Shown here one piece after another: positions 45,089 through 53,147 of a DNA stretch of 64,000 bases. The notes beneath the pieces are model-generated. The model saw nothing but the letters and a program-made list of their open reading frames with translations. It searched no databases and had not been told where the DNA came from. The position numbers were made by a program, and so were the translations under genes. The DNA comes from UBA6059 sp965227155 (GTDB lineage Bacteria > Bacteroidota > Bacteroidia > Cytophagales > Cyclobacteriaceae): positions 62,001-126,000 of the forward strand of contig OZ245731.1 of assembly GCA_965227155.1 (NCBI GenBank), written 5' to 3'. Positions within the stretch are counted from its first letter, which is position 1. Every line of letters starts with the position of its first letter.

Positions 45089-46738
45089 ATGAAATTCCTG
45101 CACCTAAATCCTTTCTTGACGCTATGCATCACCCTAATTTTAGCTTTTAATTTTGCATGCCAACAACAATCTGAGCCCTCCATTGCGCAACCTAATATTC
45201 TGCTCATAGTAGCTGATGATCTGGGCTATGCCGATCTGGGATGCTATGGTGGAGATATTGAAACCGATCATATTGACAAGCTGGCAGAGGAAGGCATCAG
45301 GTTCAGCCGCTTTCATACTTCACCCTTCTGTGCTCCGACTCGTGCCATGCTGCTCTCCGGTAACGATAACCATATCGCAGGGATGGGTGCGCAGGGTGTA
45401 GTCACGGACAGGTTTGGTTATGAGGGCCATCTATCGGATCGCATAGTGCCTATCCCGGCATTACTGCAAATGGTAGGCTACCATACATCGATGGCCGGCA
45501 AATGGCACCTTGGCCTGAAGCCTGAAAATGATCCCAGCCAAAAAGGATTCATGCGCTCTTTCGTTACGCTGGAAGGTGCTGCCAACCACTATGACGATCA
45601 GGGTGTGTTTGACCGTACGCCCAAGTCACTCTACACTGAAGATGGGGCACGAGCAACCTGGCCAAAGGGAGCCTACAGCACCGATTTTTACACAGATAAA
45701 CTCATTGAATACATCGACGATGCAAAGCAAGACGGAAAACCATTTTTTTCCTTTGCCGCCTATACCTCACCCCATTGGCCATTGCAGGTTGATGAATCAC
45801 ATTGGAAGAAATATGAAGGGCGCTATGATAATGGGTACGAGGTGTTGAAGCAAGAAAGGTTGAAAAGCCTGAAAGCAGCTGGCATGATACCCGAGGATGC
45901 TGTACTTCCGCCCAATCATCCCAAAATCACGCCCTGGGATTCACTGACTGCCGAAGAGCAAAAGATTGAAGCGCGAAAAATGGAACTGTATGCCGGTATG
46001 GTAGATAACCTGGATGATAATATCGGTCGGCTAATTAATCATTTGAAAGCAATCGGTGAGTATGACAATACGCTGATCATCTTAATGTCAGATAATGGAG
46101 CTGCGGCAGAAGATTTTTACCATCACCCCTATTTCGCCCCATTTATTCAGGAGCATTTCAACAACACCTACGAAAATATGGGGCAGGCCAATTCATTTAT
46201 CTCCTATGGTCCACAATGGGCAGAAGCAGGCTCTTCACCATTCCGTTGGCATAAAGGATATGCAACAGAAGGTGGCATCAATACTCCCATGATCCTGAAA
46301 TACCCCGGCAAAACTTTTAAAAATAGCATTCACCATGGTTTTGTATCATTGCTCGATCTTGCGCCAACTTTCTATGAATTAGCAAAGGTGGATTATCCAT
46401 CCACTTTTAAGGGCAGGGCTGTCTATCCACTACTAGGCACCTCTCTTGTTGGTTTTTTGGAGAATCGTCAGGACTACATTCATGACAAAGAAGATGTTTT
46501 TATGCTGGAACACAGCGAACAAATATTGGTGCGACAGGGTGATTGGAAACTGGTAAATACTACAGAACCTTTTGACACCAGTAATTTTGAATTGTACAAG
46601 ATCGATGAAGACCTGGCAGAACTTAAGGACCTTAAAGACACAGAACCGATGGTTTTTGATCGGCTAAAAAGTCTCTGGGAGGAATATGCAAGGGAAATAC
46701 AGTACTATTCTGGAAAAGGTGAACAAAAAGAGAATTAG
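45089..46738 (+). CDS. Sulfatase (arylsulfatase family), lipoprotein
   Basis: A 549-residue sulfatase that hydrolyses sulfate esters. The active-site motif is CAPTRAMLLSG with Cys81, which must be converted to formylglycine; VADDLGYADLGCYGG and SDNGAA hold metal-binding residues. The N-terminus has a lipobox (NFACQQ, Cys24). No maturase is in the window. It overlaps the convergent acyltransferase by 4 bp. The polysaccharide or aryl substrate cannot be told from sequence. Confidence 0.92.
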   Translation: MKFLHLNPFLTLCITLILAFNFACQQQSEPSIAQPNILLIVADDLGYADLGCYGGDIETDHIDKLAEEGIRFSRFHTSPFCAPTRAMLLSGNDNHIAGMGAQGVVTDRFGYEGHLSDRIVPIPALLQMVGYHTSMAGKWHLGLKPENDPSQKGFMRSFVTLEGAANHYDDQGVFDRTPKSLYTEDGARATWPKGAYSTDFYTDKLIEYIDDAKQDGKPFFSFAAYTSPHWPLQVDESHWKKYEGRYDNGYEVLKQERLKSLKAAGMIPEDAVLPPNHPKITPWDSLTAEEQKIEARKMELYAGMVDNLDDNIGRLINHLKAIGEYDNTLIILMSDNGAAAEDFYHHPYFAPFIQEHFNNTYENMGQANSFISYGPQWAEAGSSPFRWHKGYATEGGINTPMILKYPGKTFKNSIHHGFVSLLDLAPTFYELAKVDYPSTFKGRAVYPLLGTSLVGFLENRQDYIHDKEDVFMLEHSEQILVRQGDWKLVNTTEPFDTSNFELYKIDEDLAELKDLKDTEPMVFDRLKSLWEEYAREIQYYSGKGEQKEN

Positions 46739-47316
46739 ACATACCGCTCATCGAGACTAAAGTTTTCGGGAAACTTACCTTTTTTGTCGCTGTAATAGTC
46801 CATGATAATCATCATATCAGCGTCAATATCACCTGATGGCATAAAGCAAATCCCTACACCGGTAGTCCTTTTTTGATAATCCATATAGGCCAGGCAGATT
46901 GGCACTTTGGCTTCCAAGGCAGTGTAATAAAAGCCGGTTTTCCATTGCTTTACAGGCGAACGGGTGCCTTCCGCAGTAACCAATACCGACATGGGCTCCT
47001 CCGATTGGTGGATGAGGTCAACCATCACCTGTGTCATACTCGGTCTGGCCTGGCCCGGCACCTTTGGTTTACGGTCAATCCAAAGCGCACCCAGAGCTGA
47101 AATCATAGGTCCAAGCGGCCACTTGTTAAACTCTTTCTTAATGGTAAAGCGAGGTTTCAAGCCTAGTTGATCCAGTGCTGTAATGGCGTAAACAAAATCC
47201 CAGTTACTCGTATGGGGCGCAGCCACCATAATGCAATTTTGCGCCTCTTTAGGAGCTTCGCCGGACAACCTCCAGCCATTAAACTTGAAGATGATTTTAA
47301 AAAGCCATTTTAGCAT
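46735..47316 (-). CDS. 1-acyl-glycerol-3-phosphate acyltransferase-like protein (PlsC domain)
   Basis: A 193-residue member of the LPLAT superfamily. The catalytic HX4D motif is APHTSNWDF and the second motif region is LVTAEGTRSP. It lacks a long N-terminal membrane helix but has a hydrophobic amphipathic start. Probably acylates a lysophospholipid or related lipid, though short stand-alone members have various roles. Convergent with the sulfatase gene. Confidence 0.85.
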   Translation of the reverse strand: MLKWLFKIIFKFNGWRLSGEAPKEAQNCIMVAAPHTSNWDFVYAITALDQLGLKPRFTIKKEFNKWPLGPMISALGALWIDRKPKVPGQARPSMTQVMVDLIHQSEEPMSVLVTAEGTRSPVKQWKTGFYYTALEAKVPICLAYMDYQKRTTGVGICFMPSGDIDADMMIIMDYYSDKKGKFPENFSLDERYV

Positions 47317-47456
47317 GGTGCAAATTTTTGGGAGTAGGTAAATTGATCAATAACGGTACAAAATGCTAATTGCTTTTGATAAAGGGCATTGTTGATAATC
47401 TATATGCTTACGCTTCGCGAATTTAATATGTAACGCTTAATAGCTTTCACAATAAT

Positions 47457-48725
47457 TTACCGTCTGCGGTCTGGATCCATTAGTAGTTGCATCAACTCTT
47501 CTGCGGCGACTTTTCCCTTCTCTTTCAAAAAACCTCTTGGCGTATTATCTCCCAACTCAAACACAATCGCCGGCATGCCATGATTAACATAAAAATAATT
47601 TCTGGAGACTCTCGTCGGCTTTATCTGATCGGATGGCCTTATATTAGTCTGCTTTTGTGGCAACCGGGTGGTAATTCCTTCGATCCAATCATAAATAAAT
47701 TCCTCATCCGGGGCTGTTACGCTGGTGTCAATTGGGTAATAAATGTCATCCCAGGTGGAATGAAAATCACCTCCAAACACAAAATCTCTGCCTTCATCGG
47801 ATTTCGAGACTAAAAAATCTCTTACCGCCTGAGTCTCCGGCTGGTTGAAGTCCTGCCAGTCACGGTTGAGGTCTATACCGCCCATATTGTGCCTCCAGTG
47901 GCCGTTATCTACACCATCGGGGTTCATGAGCGGCACTACATAAGTTACAAACGATGCCCTGAACTGCTGCGCCTGAGTCGACGGACCAGCGATAGTTTCA
48001 ATAAAGGACTTCATGGCCAAAAAGCCGGTTACCTCTGGTGGATGCTGCCGCGATATGATCATCAATGCTTTATCAGCATCAGCATTGCCCATGGTCATCA
48101 GCCACAACGGTCTGCCCTCCCTACTTTTGCCTATGGTTTCCTGTGAGATAAAATCTCTTTGATCTAATGAATCAATCCAGGCTTTTACTTTCGAAGAGGT
48201 CCATAGTTCCTGCGCTGCAATGTAGGTTGGCGCTTCTCCTATCTCCAGATCGAATTCAACCTGCTCCGGTGCAGCAGCAATACCATAATCTCCCTCTCCC
48301 GGATTAATAGGGCGTAACCTGCTACTATCAACGGGACTGAAATTGATACCATCCCTACTGATTTTGGGGTAGTACCTACTTCTCGAATCCTGGTAGGTAA
48401 GTTTTATAGTAATGGTCCTGGGTTGCTCAGCCCATACTGTAAAGGCATACCACGGACTAGGATTAATGGGCTCATTTTCGGCGGTAATGAGTACAGTATA
48501 ATGGTCATTGCCATCAGCTACCACGCCATTCAACCGACCTCCTTCAAAATCATTGGAAAAATACGTCAGACTGTCTTCAAGGATAAAGATCCCTTTCCAC
48601 TGCTTCTGCACAGGAACGGTTAAGGTTGAAACCTCCGCAATAGGCCCTTGCCCCTGATAACCTTCAGGCTGCTTTGTCGTGCAGGCAATCGACAAAAAAA
48701 ATAGTAGGTAGCATATTCTCTTCAT
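47457..48725 (-). CDS. M14-family zinc carboxypeptidase, lipoprotein
   Basis: A 422-residue secreted metallocarboxypeptidase. The lipobox cysteine is near residue 15 (FLSIACTTKQ). An N-terminal beta domain (about 30-150) precedes the M14 catalytic domain, with the zinc motif ISRQHPPEVTG (HxxE) and the substrate-binding/zinc region MNPDGVDNGHWRHN...GIDLNRDW, then GGDFHSTWDD. The last Glu is likely in IVFELGDN. It cleaves C-terminal residues or cell-wall peptides in the envelope. Confidence 0.88.
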   Translation of the reverse strand: MKRICYLLFFLSIACTTKQPEGYQGQGPIAEVSTLTVPVQKQWKGIFILEDSLTYFSNDFEGGRLNGVVADGNDHYTVLITAENEPINPSPWYAFTVWAEQPRTITIKLTYQDSRSRYYPKISRDGINFSPVDSSRLRPINPGEGDYGIAAAPEQVEFDLEIGEAPTYIAAQELWTSSKVKAWIDSLDQRDFISQETIGKSREGRPLWLMTMGNADADKALMIISRQHPPEVTGFLAMKSFIETIAGPSTQAQQFRASFVTYVVPLMNPDGVDNGHWRHNMGGIDLNRDWQDFNQPETQAVRDFLVSKSDEGRDFVFGGDFHSTWDDIYYPIDTSVTAPDEEFIYDWIEGITTRLPQKQTNIRPSDQIKPTRVSRNYFYVNHGMPAIVFELGDNTPRGFLKEKGKVAAEELMQLLMDPDRRR

Positions 48726-48807
48726 AGCTGAAAAATACTGAATAAAGCATCAAAACTACCTGCCTGCACGGATAAGGATATTAGTTTTTTTCATGCATTT
48801 TTACTGT

Positions 48808-49368
48808 ATGGACCTACCAATTACCTATTCCTTCCGGGCTTCCGCCATTGAAAAAGAACGCACACTTACGCTTGAAGACTCGTCACTTGTTATTCAGCAA
48901 GGGGAACGAACAGAGTCTGTAGCCTATAAGGATATCAAATCAGTCAGGCTTTTCTATGACCCTGACCGATTCAACCTGAATAAGTATATCTGTGAAATAA
49001 CGGATAAAAAAGGCGGCACCACTCAGGTAAAGAGCGTTCATTTCAAATCGGTTGGCAATTTTGAAGATCGGTCAGAAGCTTACAAAGACTTCCTATTGGC
49101 ACTCCATGAAAAACTGATTCCATTGGATCAGGTAGCATTTCTGGCCGGAAATAAACCGGGCTGCTTTGCTGGAAATATTGTAATTATGGTAGTCTCCATA
49201 ACGGGATTGGCTATGGCATTGTGGTATATGGGATCAGCCGTTGGTGCGCATATTCTATTGCGTTTAGTGATATTTATGGTCTTGTTGTTTTGGGGATTGC
49301 GGTATATGCGCAAAAACAGACCTAAGAATTATGATCCGAGGAATATCCCGGAGCAAATAATTCCGTAA
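48808..49368 (+). CDS. Two-helix membrane protein, unknown
   Basis: About 186 residues. The N-terminal cytoplasmic part (1-115) is rich in beta strands (LTLEDSSLVIQQGERTESVAYKDI) like PH-type domains; two membrane helices follow at about 127-147 and 152-170. The start could be ATG 48793 or 48808. No homology-based name is possible. It precedes corA on the same strand by 67 bp. Confidence 0.65.
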   Translation: MDLPITYSFRASAIEKERTLTLEDSSLVIQQGERTESVAYKDIKSVRLFYDPDRFNLNKYICEITDKKGGTTQVKSVHFKSVGNFEDRSEAYKDFLLALHEKLIPLDQVAFLAGNKPGCFAGNIVIMVVSITGLAMALWYMGSAVGAHILLRLVIFMVLLFWGLRYMRKNRPKNYDPRNIPEQIIP

Positions 49369-49435
49369 ATCATTTTTAAGTTATTTATTGTTACTATTAT
49401 TTATAATAGCTTTACTATTATCAAACAAATCACAT

Positions 49436-50410
49436 ATGGTCAGTCTGATTCAATACAACCTGAATGAGTTTGAAATTCACGAGGATATTTCACCTCTTTC
49501 CATTGACGAGAAAATTGACCGCAAAAAAGTCAATTGGATAGATGTTGAAACTACAGACAAAAATACCGTCGAGGATATAGCGAGGATTTTCAAGATCCAT
49601 CCGCTTATCACTGAAGACATCCTCAATATTGATCACCTGCCCAAATTTGAAGCTTTTGAAGATCATATCTTTTTGTCCCTGAAAATGCTTCGATACAATA
49701 AGGAAACCGGCGAGATCTCCCAGGAGCATCTCAATATTGTATTGGGCAAAACACAACTAATCACTTTTCAAGAGGGCCTGCCCGGAGATGTGTTTGACGA
49801 TCTGAGGACACGCCTACGCCAGGGAAAAGGCCTCATCCGGAAAAACGGGCTGGAATATCTGCTATACCACTGCCTTGATGCAGTAGTGGATAACTACATG
49901 TTTATCAGTGAGACTTTGCGCGATGAAATGGAGAAAATGGAATCCATCCTAATCAAAGACTCTACCTATGAGGCACCTGAAAGGGTAATGAACCTCAAAA
50001 AGAAAGTCAATATTTTGCGTAGCTATACCATCCCATTATGGGATGCTTTCAACCAAATGCAGGCCGAGGGAAGGGATTTTTTCAGTACCGACTCCAAACA
50101 TTACTTCCAGGACATCAGCGATCATATCAAATTCCTGCTCAACTTCTTCGATACCAGCCGGGAGATGCTTCGCGATATCATGGACCTCTACCAGACCAAT
50201 ATCAACAATGAGATGAACAAGGTCATGAAAACGCTCACAGTGGTGTCAGCTATTTTCATTCCTTTGACCTTTGTAGCTGGTGTTTATGGAATGAACTTTG
50301 ACTTTATGCCTGAGCTCCATTATGAATGGGGATACCCCTTTGTATGGGGACTGATGGCATTTACTGCTATTGTTATGGTCACTATTATGCGACACAAGCG
50401 CTGGTTATGA
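49436..50410 (+). CDS. corA: CorA-type magnesium/divalent metal transporter
   Basis: A pentameric channel-type Mg2+/Co2+ transporter of about 324 residues. The signature YGMNFDFMPE (GMN motif) lies between the two C-terminal membrane helices (about 265-285 and 298-318), after the long helical cytoplasmic domain. The ATG at 49436 is preferred; a TTG at 49388 in frame would add 16 hydrophobic residues that CorA lacks. It is convergent with the alpha/beta-hydrolase gene. Confidence 0.93.
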   Translation: MVSLIQYNLNEFEIHEDISPLSIDEKIDRKKVNWIDVETTDKNTVEDIARIFKIHPLITEDILNIDHLPKFEAFEDHIFLSLKMLRYNKETGEISQEHLNIVLGKTQLITFQEGLPGDVFDDLRTRLRQGKGLIRKNGLEYLLYHCLDAVVDNYMFISETLRDEMEKMESILIKDSTYEAPERVMNLKKKVNILRSYTIPLWDAFNQMQAEGRDFFSTDSKHYFQDISDHIKFLLNFFDTSREMLRDIMDLYQTNINNEMNKVMKTLTVVSAIFIPLTFVAGVYGMNFDFMPELHYEWGYPFVWGLMAFTAIVMVTIMRHKRWL

Positions 50411-50427
50411 GGTCAAGCCTCATGTAA

Positions 50428-51300
50428 TTATTCCACCAGCCCTTCTGCTATGGTCCAGTCGTAGAATAGCTGAATCCAATCATCAGATGGTAATCTTTGT
50501 GTGCGCATACCAAAGCCATGGCCTCCTTGTGAAAACATATGCAATTCCGTAGGCACTCCACTTTTATACCAGGATTGGTATAGCTCAATAGATCCTGGTG
50601 CCAGGTTTAGAGGATCATCTGTAGCACAAATGATCATCATGGGCGCTGCATCTTCAGGAGCTTCCCGCACAGAAAATGCATCCGTCCAGGCATAAACCGG
50701 TACCGTGAAATTGGCTTTGCTTTCACCGGTGGAATTAAAAGCAACTCCCATGGTCACTGCACCACCGGCAGAGAAGCCCATAAAACCAATTTTATCTGGG
50801 TCAATACCATAGGCTTCCGCATTTTGCCTAACATGCTTAATCGCATTTAAACCATCCTGAATTGAGCTGGGCAGTACCTGCTGTACGCGGTTCATAAATG
50901 CCTCGGGATTAGCCTGCGATTCATTGTTGACATCTGCAACGCCATCCTCACCCGTTGACACCAGCCTGTATTTTAGGACAAAGGCTGTGATGCCCTTAGC
51001 GACCAGCCAATTGGCTACATCTACCCCCTCACTGTTGATGCTCAGGGCATAGAGGCCACCTCCCGGAGCTATGATGACAGCCGTGCCATTCCGCTTGTCA
51101 ACCGAGGGTTTATGGACAGTCATGGTAGGTTTGGAGACATTGTTGACCACAGTGGTCTGCCAGATTTCTGAATAATATTCGCGTTCTTCCCTGGCATATT
51201 CCACTCCCTCAATCTCTTCATAGGGCAGCTCAATTACCTGTTGAGCCCATGCTGCCACATGAAGTAATATTATTCCGATAAAGGTAAGACTGGTTTTCAT
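50428..51300 (-). CDS. Secreted alpha/beta-hydrolase (acetyl esterase-like)
   Basis: A 290-residue esterase with a Sec signal peptide (cleavage after AWAQ). The oxyanion hole lies in VIIAPGGGLYAL and the nucleophile elbow is GFSAGGAV (Ser about 175); the catalytic histidine is in GGHGFG near the C-terminus, and the acid probably in ATDDPLN. It resembles BD-FAE/acetyl-xylan-esterase-type enzymes that deacetylate polysaccharides or peptidoglycan. Neighbouring genes give no substrate. Confidence 0.85.
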   Translation of the reverse strand: MKTSLTFIGIILLHVAAWAQQVIELPYEEIEGVEYAREEREYYSEIWQTTVVNNVSKPTMTVHKPSVDKRNGTAVIIAPGGGLYALSINSEGVDVANWLVAKGITAFVLKYRLVSTGEDGVADVNNESQANPEAFMNRVQQVLPSSIQDGLNAIKHVRQNAEAYGIDPDKIGFMGFSAGGAVTMGVAFNSTGESKANFTVPVYAWTDAFSVREAPEDAAPMMIICATDDPLNLAPGSIELYQSWYKSGVPTELHMFSQGGHGFGMRTQRLPSDDWIQLFYDWTIAEGLVE

Positions 51301-51326
51301 ATTGTTTGTTTTTCAAGTGTTAAACT

Positions 51327-52589
51327 TTATTCTATCGCTTGAAATGCAGGTGACTTAATTTCCTGATTCGTTCTTGAAATGCCATAACGAGTTGCAAGTT
51401 CACGCCATTTACTTACCGCGCTCTTTACCCGATCTACTATAGCCATAGCCTCCGCTTTATTTAGCCGAAAAAACTCATGAACTTCCAATGCTAAATCAAT
51501 ATCCAAAGAATTTTCATTTTCTGTAATATTTAATTTCAACCCTGTACCGGTTTCAATCGGATTAATGTCATAAGCAGGAGATAATCGCCATCCGCCTTCT
51601 GAAAGTAAAAACCCATGGTTTCTTAAGTGATCATCCGTATTTGAGACACAAATACTAAAGACAATCCTTGTCCATAGTTCATGAAGGTCATTTTTAACAT
51701 TCGCACCATTATTTGTCAGGAAGTCAACAAGTTCAAGATAACTGACTCCCGAGGTAGCATCCGCTCCATCTGTATACCCCAATTGTGTCATTGCAGAAGT
51801 GAAATGAATACGCTTACCATTAGCAGTTCGGTCAAACCTTCTGGTCATAAAAGTATGGTGGTTGCTTGAGAATTTTTTCGCCTGACAATCAGCCATATTG
51901 ATTCCCGCAGCAATGGCTAATTCATAAGTAACGATTTCCCATGCACCAATATCTCCTTCATCATTTTTACTTGGAAATTTTGCTATCCAAAGATTACCAT
52001 CAGGATCAATTACACTTGCTTTTGGTCTGGCACCACCAAGAGAAGAGCCAGGATTAACCATCATATTCAACCACATTAAATAATCTGGGTCATCAATTGC
52101 ATTTTCATCTTCGAGTTTCAGACTTATTTGCTCTAGTTCCCTAATTGAAGTCCAGGGAGGGCTTGCTTGAAGTTGATCATCATCCAAAAAAGGACCTAAC
52201 GGGTCAAGTTTAAACCTAAGCCCTCCCATACGATGAGCATCATAAACCCCCAGTAGATAATCTGTCTCAAACAGTTTTTCAACTTTTCGTTGCTCTAAAC
52301 GAGCTCTAGCTGCTTCTCTACGCTGCATGAGCACCCTTCCCCATCTATCAGGGGAAGAATCAAGGAATAATCCGAAATTAAATTTTTGATCAGTATTGAG
52401 GTATTGAATACCAGCGTAAAGTTGGAGATCAGGGTCTAAGACCTGAACAAATTTTGATGATAACCAATCTTTATCATATTCGAAGGAAAAAACCTCCTTA
52501 CCCCTCAGGCGTTCAGCAGCCAAAACACCCATGAGCATCGGTCCTTCTAGTTCCTGCCAGTCGGCATAAACGTATATTCTCCTTGGCAT
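51327..52589 (-). CDS. hipA: HipA-type serine/threonine kinase toxin
   Basis: A full-length (420 residues) HipA-like kinase. The nucleotide/P-loop region is GSSLGGARPKASV and the catalytic region is SNTDDHLRNHGFLL, followed by LSPAYDINP (DFG-like). HipA toxins phosphorylate glutamyl-tRNA synthetase and induce dormancy; the target here is unproven. It starts 2 bp after the hipB stop, so they are co-transcribed, as in the classical order hipB-hipA. Confidence 0.88.
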   Translation of the reverse strand: MPRRIYVYADWQELEGPMLMGVLAAERLRGKEVFSFEYDKDWLSSKFVQVLDPDLQLYAGIQYLNTDQKFNFGLFLDSSPDRWGRVLMQRREAARARLEQRKVEKLFETDYLLGVYDAHRMGGLRFKLDPLGPFLDDDQLQASPPWTSIRELEQISLKLEDENAIDDPDYLMWLNMMVNPGSSLGGARPKASVIDPDGNLWIAKFPSKNDEGDIGAWEIVTYELAIAAGINMADCQAKKFSSNHHTFMTRRFDRTANGKRIHFTSAMTQLGYTDGADATSGVSYLELVDFLTNNGANVKNDLHELWTRIVFSICVSNTDDHLRNHGFLLSEGGWRLSPAYDINPIETGTGLKLNITENENSLDIDLALEVHEFFRLNKAEAMAIVDRVKSAVSKWRELATRYGISRTNQEIKSPAFQAIE

Positions 52590-52591
52590 AA

Positions 52592-52906
52592 TTATCGCTT
52601 CTTGGGAGCCCTTTCTTTTGTTGAAAGACCAGCATCTTGCAGCTTTCTCCCAAGCTCATCTTCTTTGGCAAGCGTCAATAAGTCCTTTTCAAGACCTAAT
52701 ACTTTCAATACATTCAAGTAATGCCCTATGCTGACCGAGGGTTTACCTTGTTCAATAGATATAAGTGTATTTCTGCCAATTCCAGCTCGCTCAGCTACCA
52801 ATTGCCCACTAAATTTTCTTCTTAATCTCGCTAACTTGATTTGTTCACCAACAGTCTCAATAATTTCCCGGGTTTTAGGAAGCAAAACTACACTTTTCTT
52901 ATTCAT
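52592..52906 (-). CDS. hipB: HipB-type antitoxin, XRE family
   Basis: A 104-residue XRE/HTH antitoxin. The HTH reads IKLARLRRKFSGQLVAERAGIGRNTLISIEQG, and a charged C-terminal tail (RAPKKR) follows. I chose the ATG at 52906; the TTG at 52927 would run through the first palindromic operator. It neutralises HipA and, with it, probably represses the operon at the palindromes at 52908-52957. Confidence 0.87.
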   Translation of the reverse strand: MNKKSVVLLPKTREIIETVGEQIKLARLRRKFSGQLVAERAGIGRNTLISIEQGKPSVSIGHYLNVLKVLGLEKDLLTLAKEDELGRKLQDAGLSTKERAPKKR

Positions 52907-52907
52907 A

Positions 52908-52926
52908 ATGTTTAATTTAATAAACA
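52908..52926. promoter_or_regulatory. hipBA operator 1
   Basis: ATGTTTAATTTAATAAACA holds a perfect inverted repeat TGTTTA-N6-TAAACA directly upstream of the hipB ATG. Confidence 0.65.
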
Positions 52927-52938
52927 AATATACACATT

Positions 52939-52957
52939 ATGTTCAATATAATAAACA
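52939..52957. promoter_or_regulatory. hipBA operator 2
   Basis: ATGTTCAATATAATAAACA: same palindrome with one change (TGTTCA-N6-TAAACA), 31 bp from the first, or three helical turns. A lone TAAACA half-site follows at 52985-52990. Confidence 0.65.
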
Positions 52958-53083
52958 TTACCTAGAAGCAGCAAAATAGTTTAATAAACAACGTAATCAA
53001 TATTAAAGAACTCCATACAGTAAAAATTCTCCCAAAAAGTTATTCAAAGCAAAATCTGAAATAGCCTACCCTATCTCCACAAC

Positions 53084-53123
53084 AATAAAAAAACCTGACA
53101 GGCCTCAAAGGCCCATCAGGTTT
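53084..53123 (-). terminator. Rho-independent terminator of the BNR/VPS10 operon
   Basis: Stem AAACCTGA/TCAGGTTT (53091-53098 with 53116-53123), with an inner GGCC/GGCC pairing. On the minus strand it is followed by a T-run. It lies 25 bp after the stop of the 53148-56303 gene. Confidence 0.85.
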
Positions 53124-53147
53124 AATGCTATATCAAAATCAGTATCC

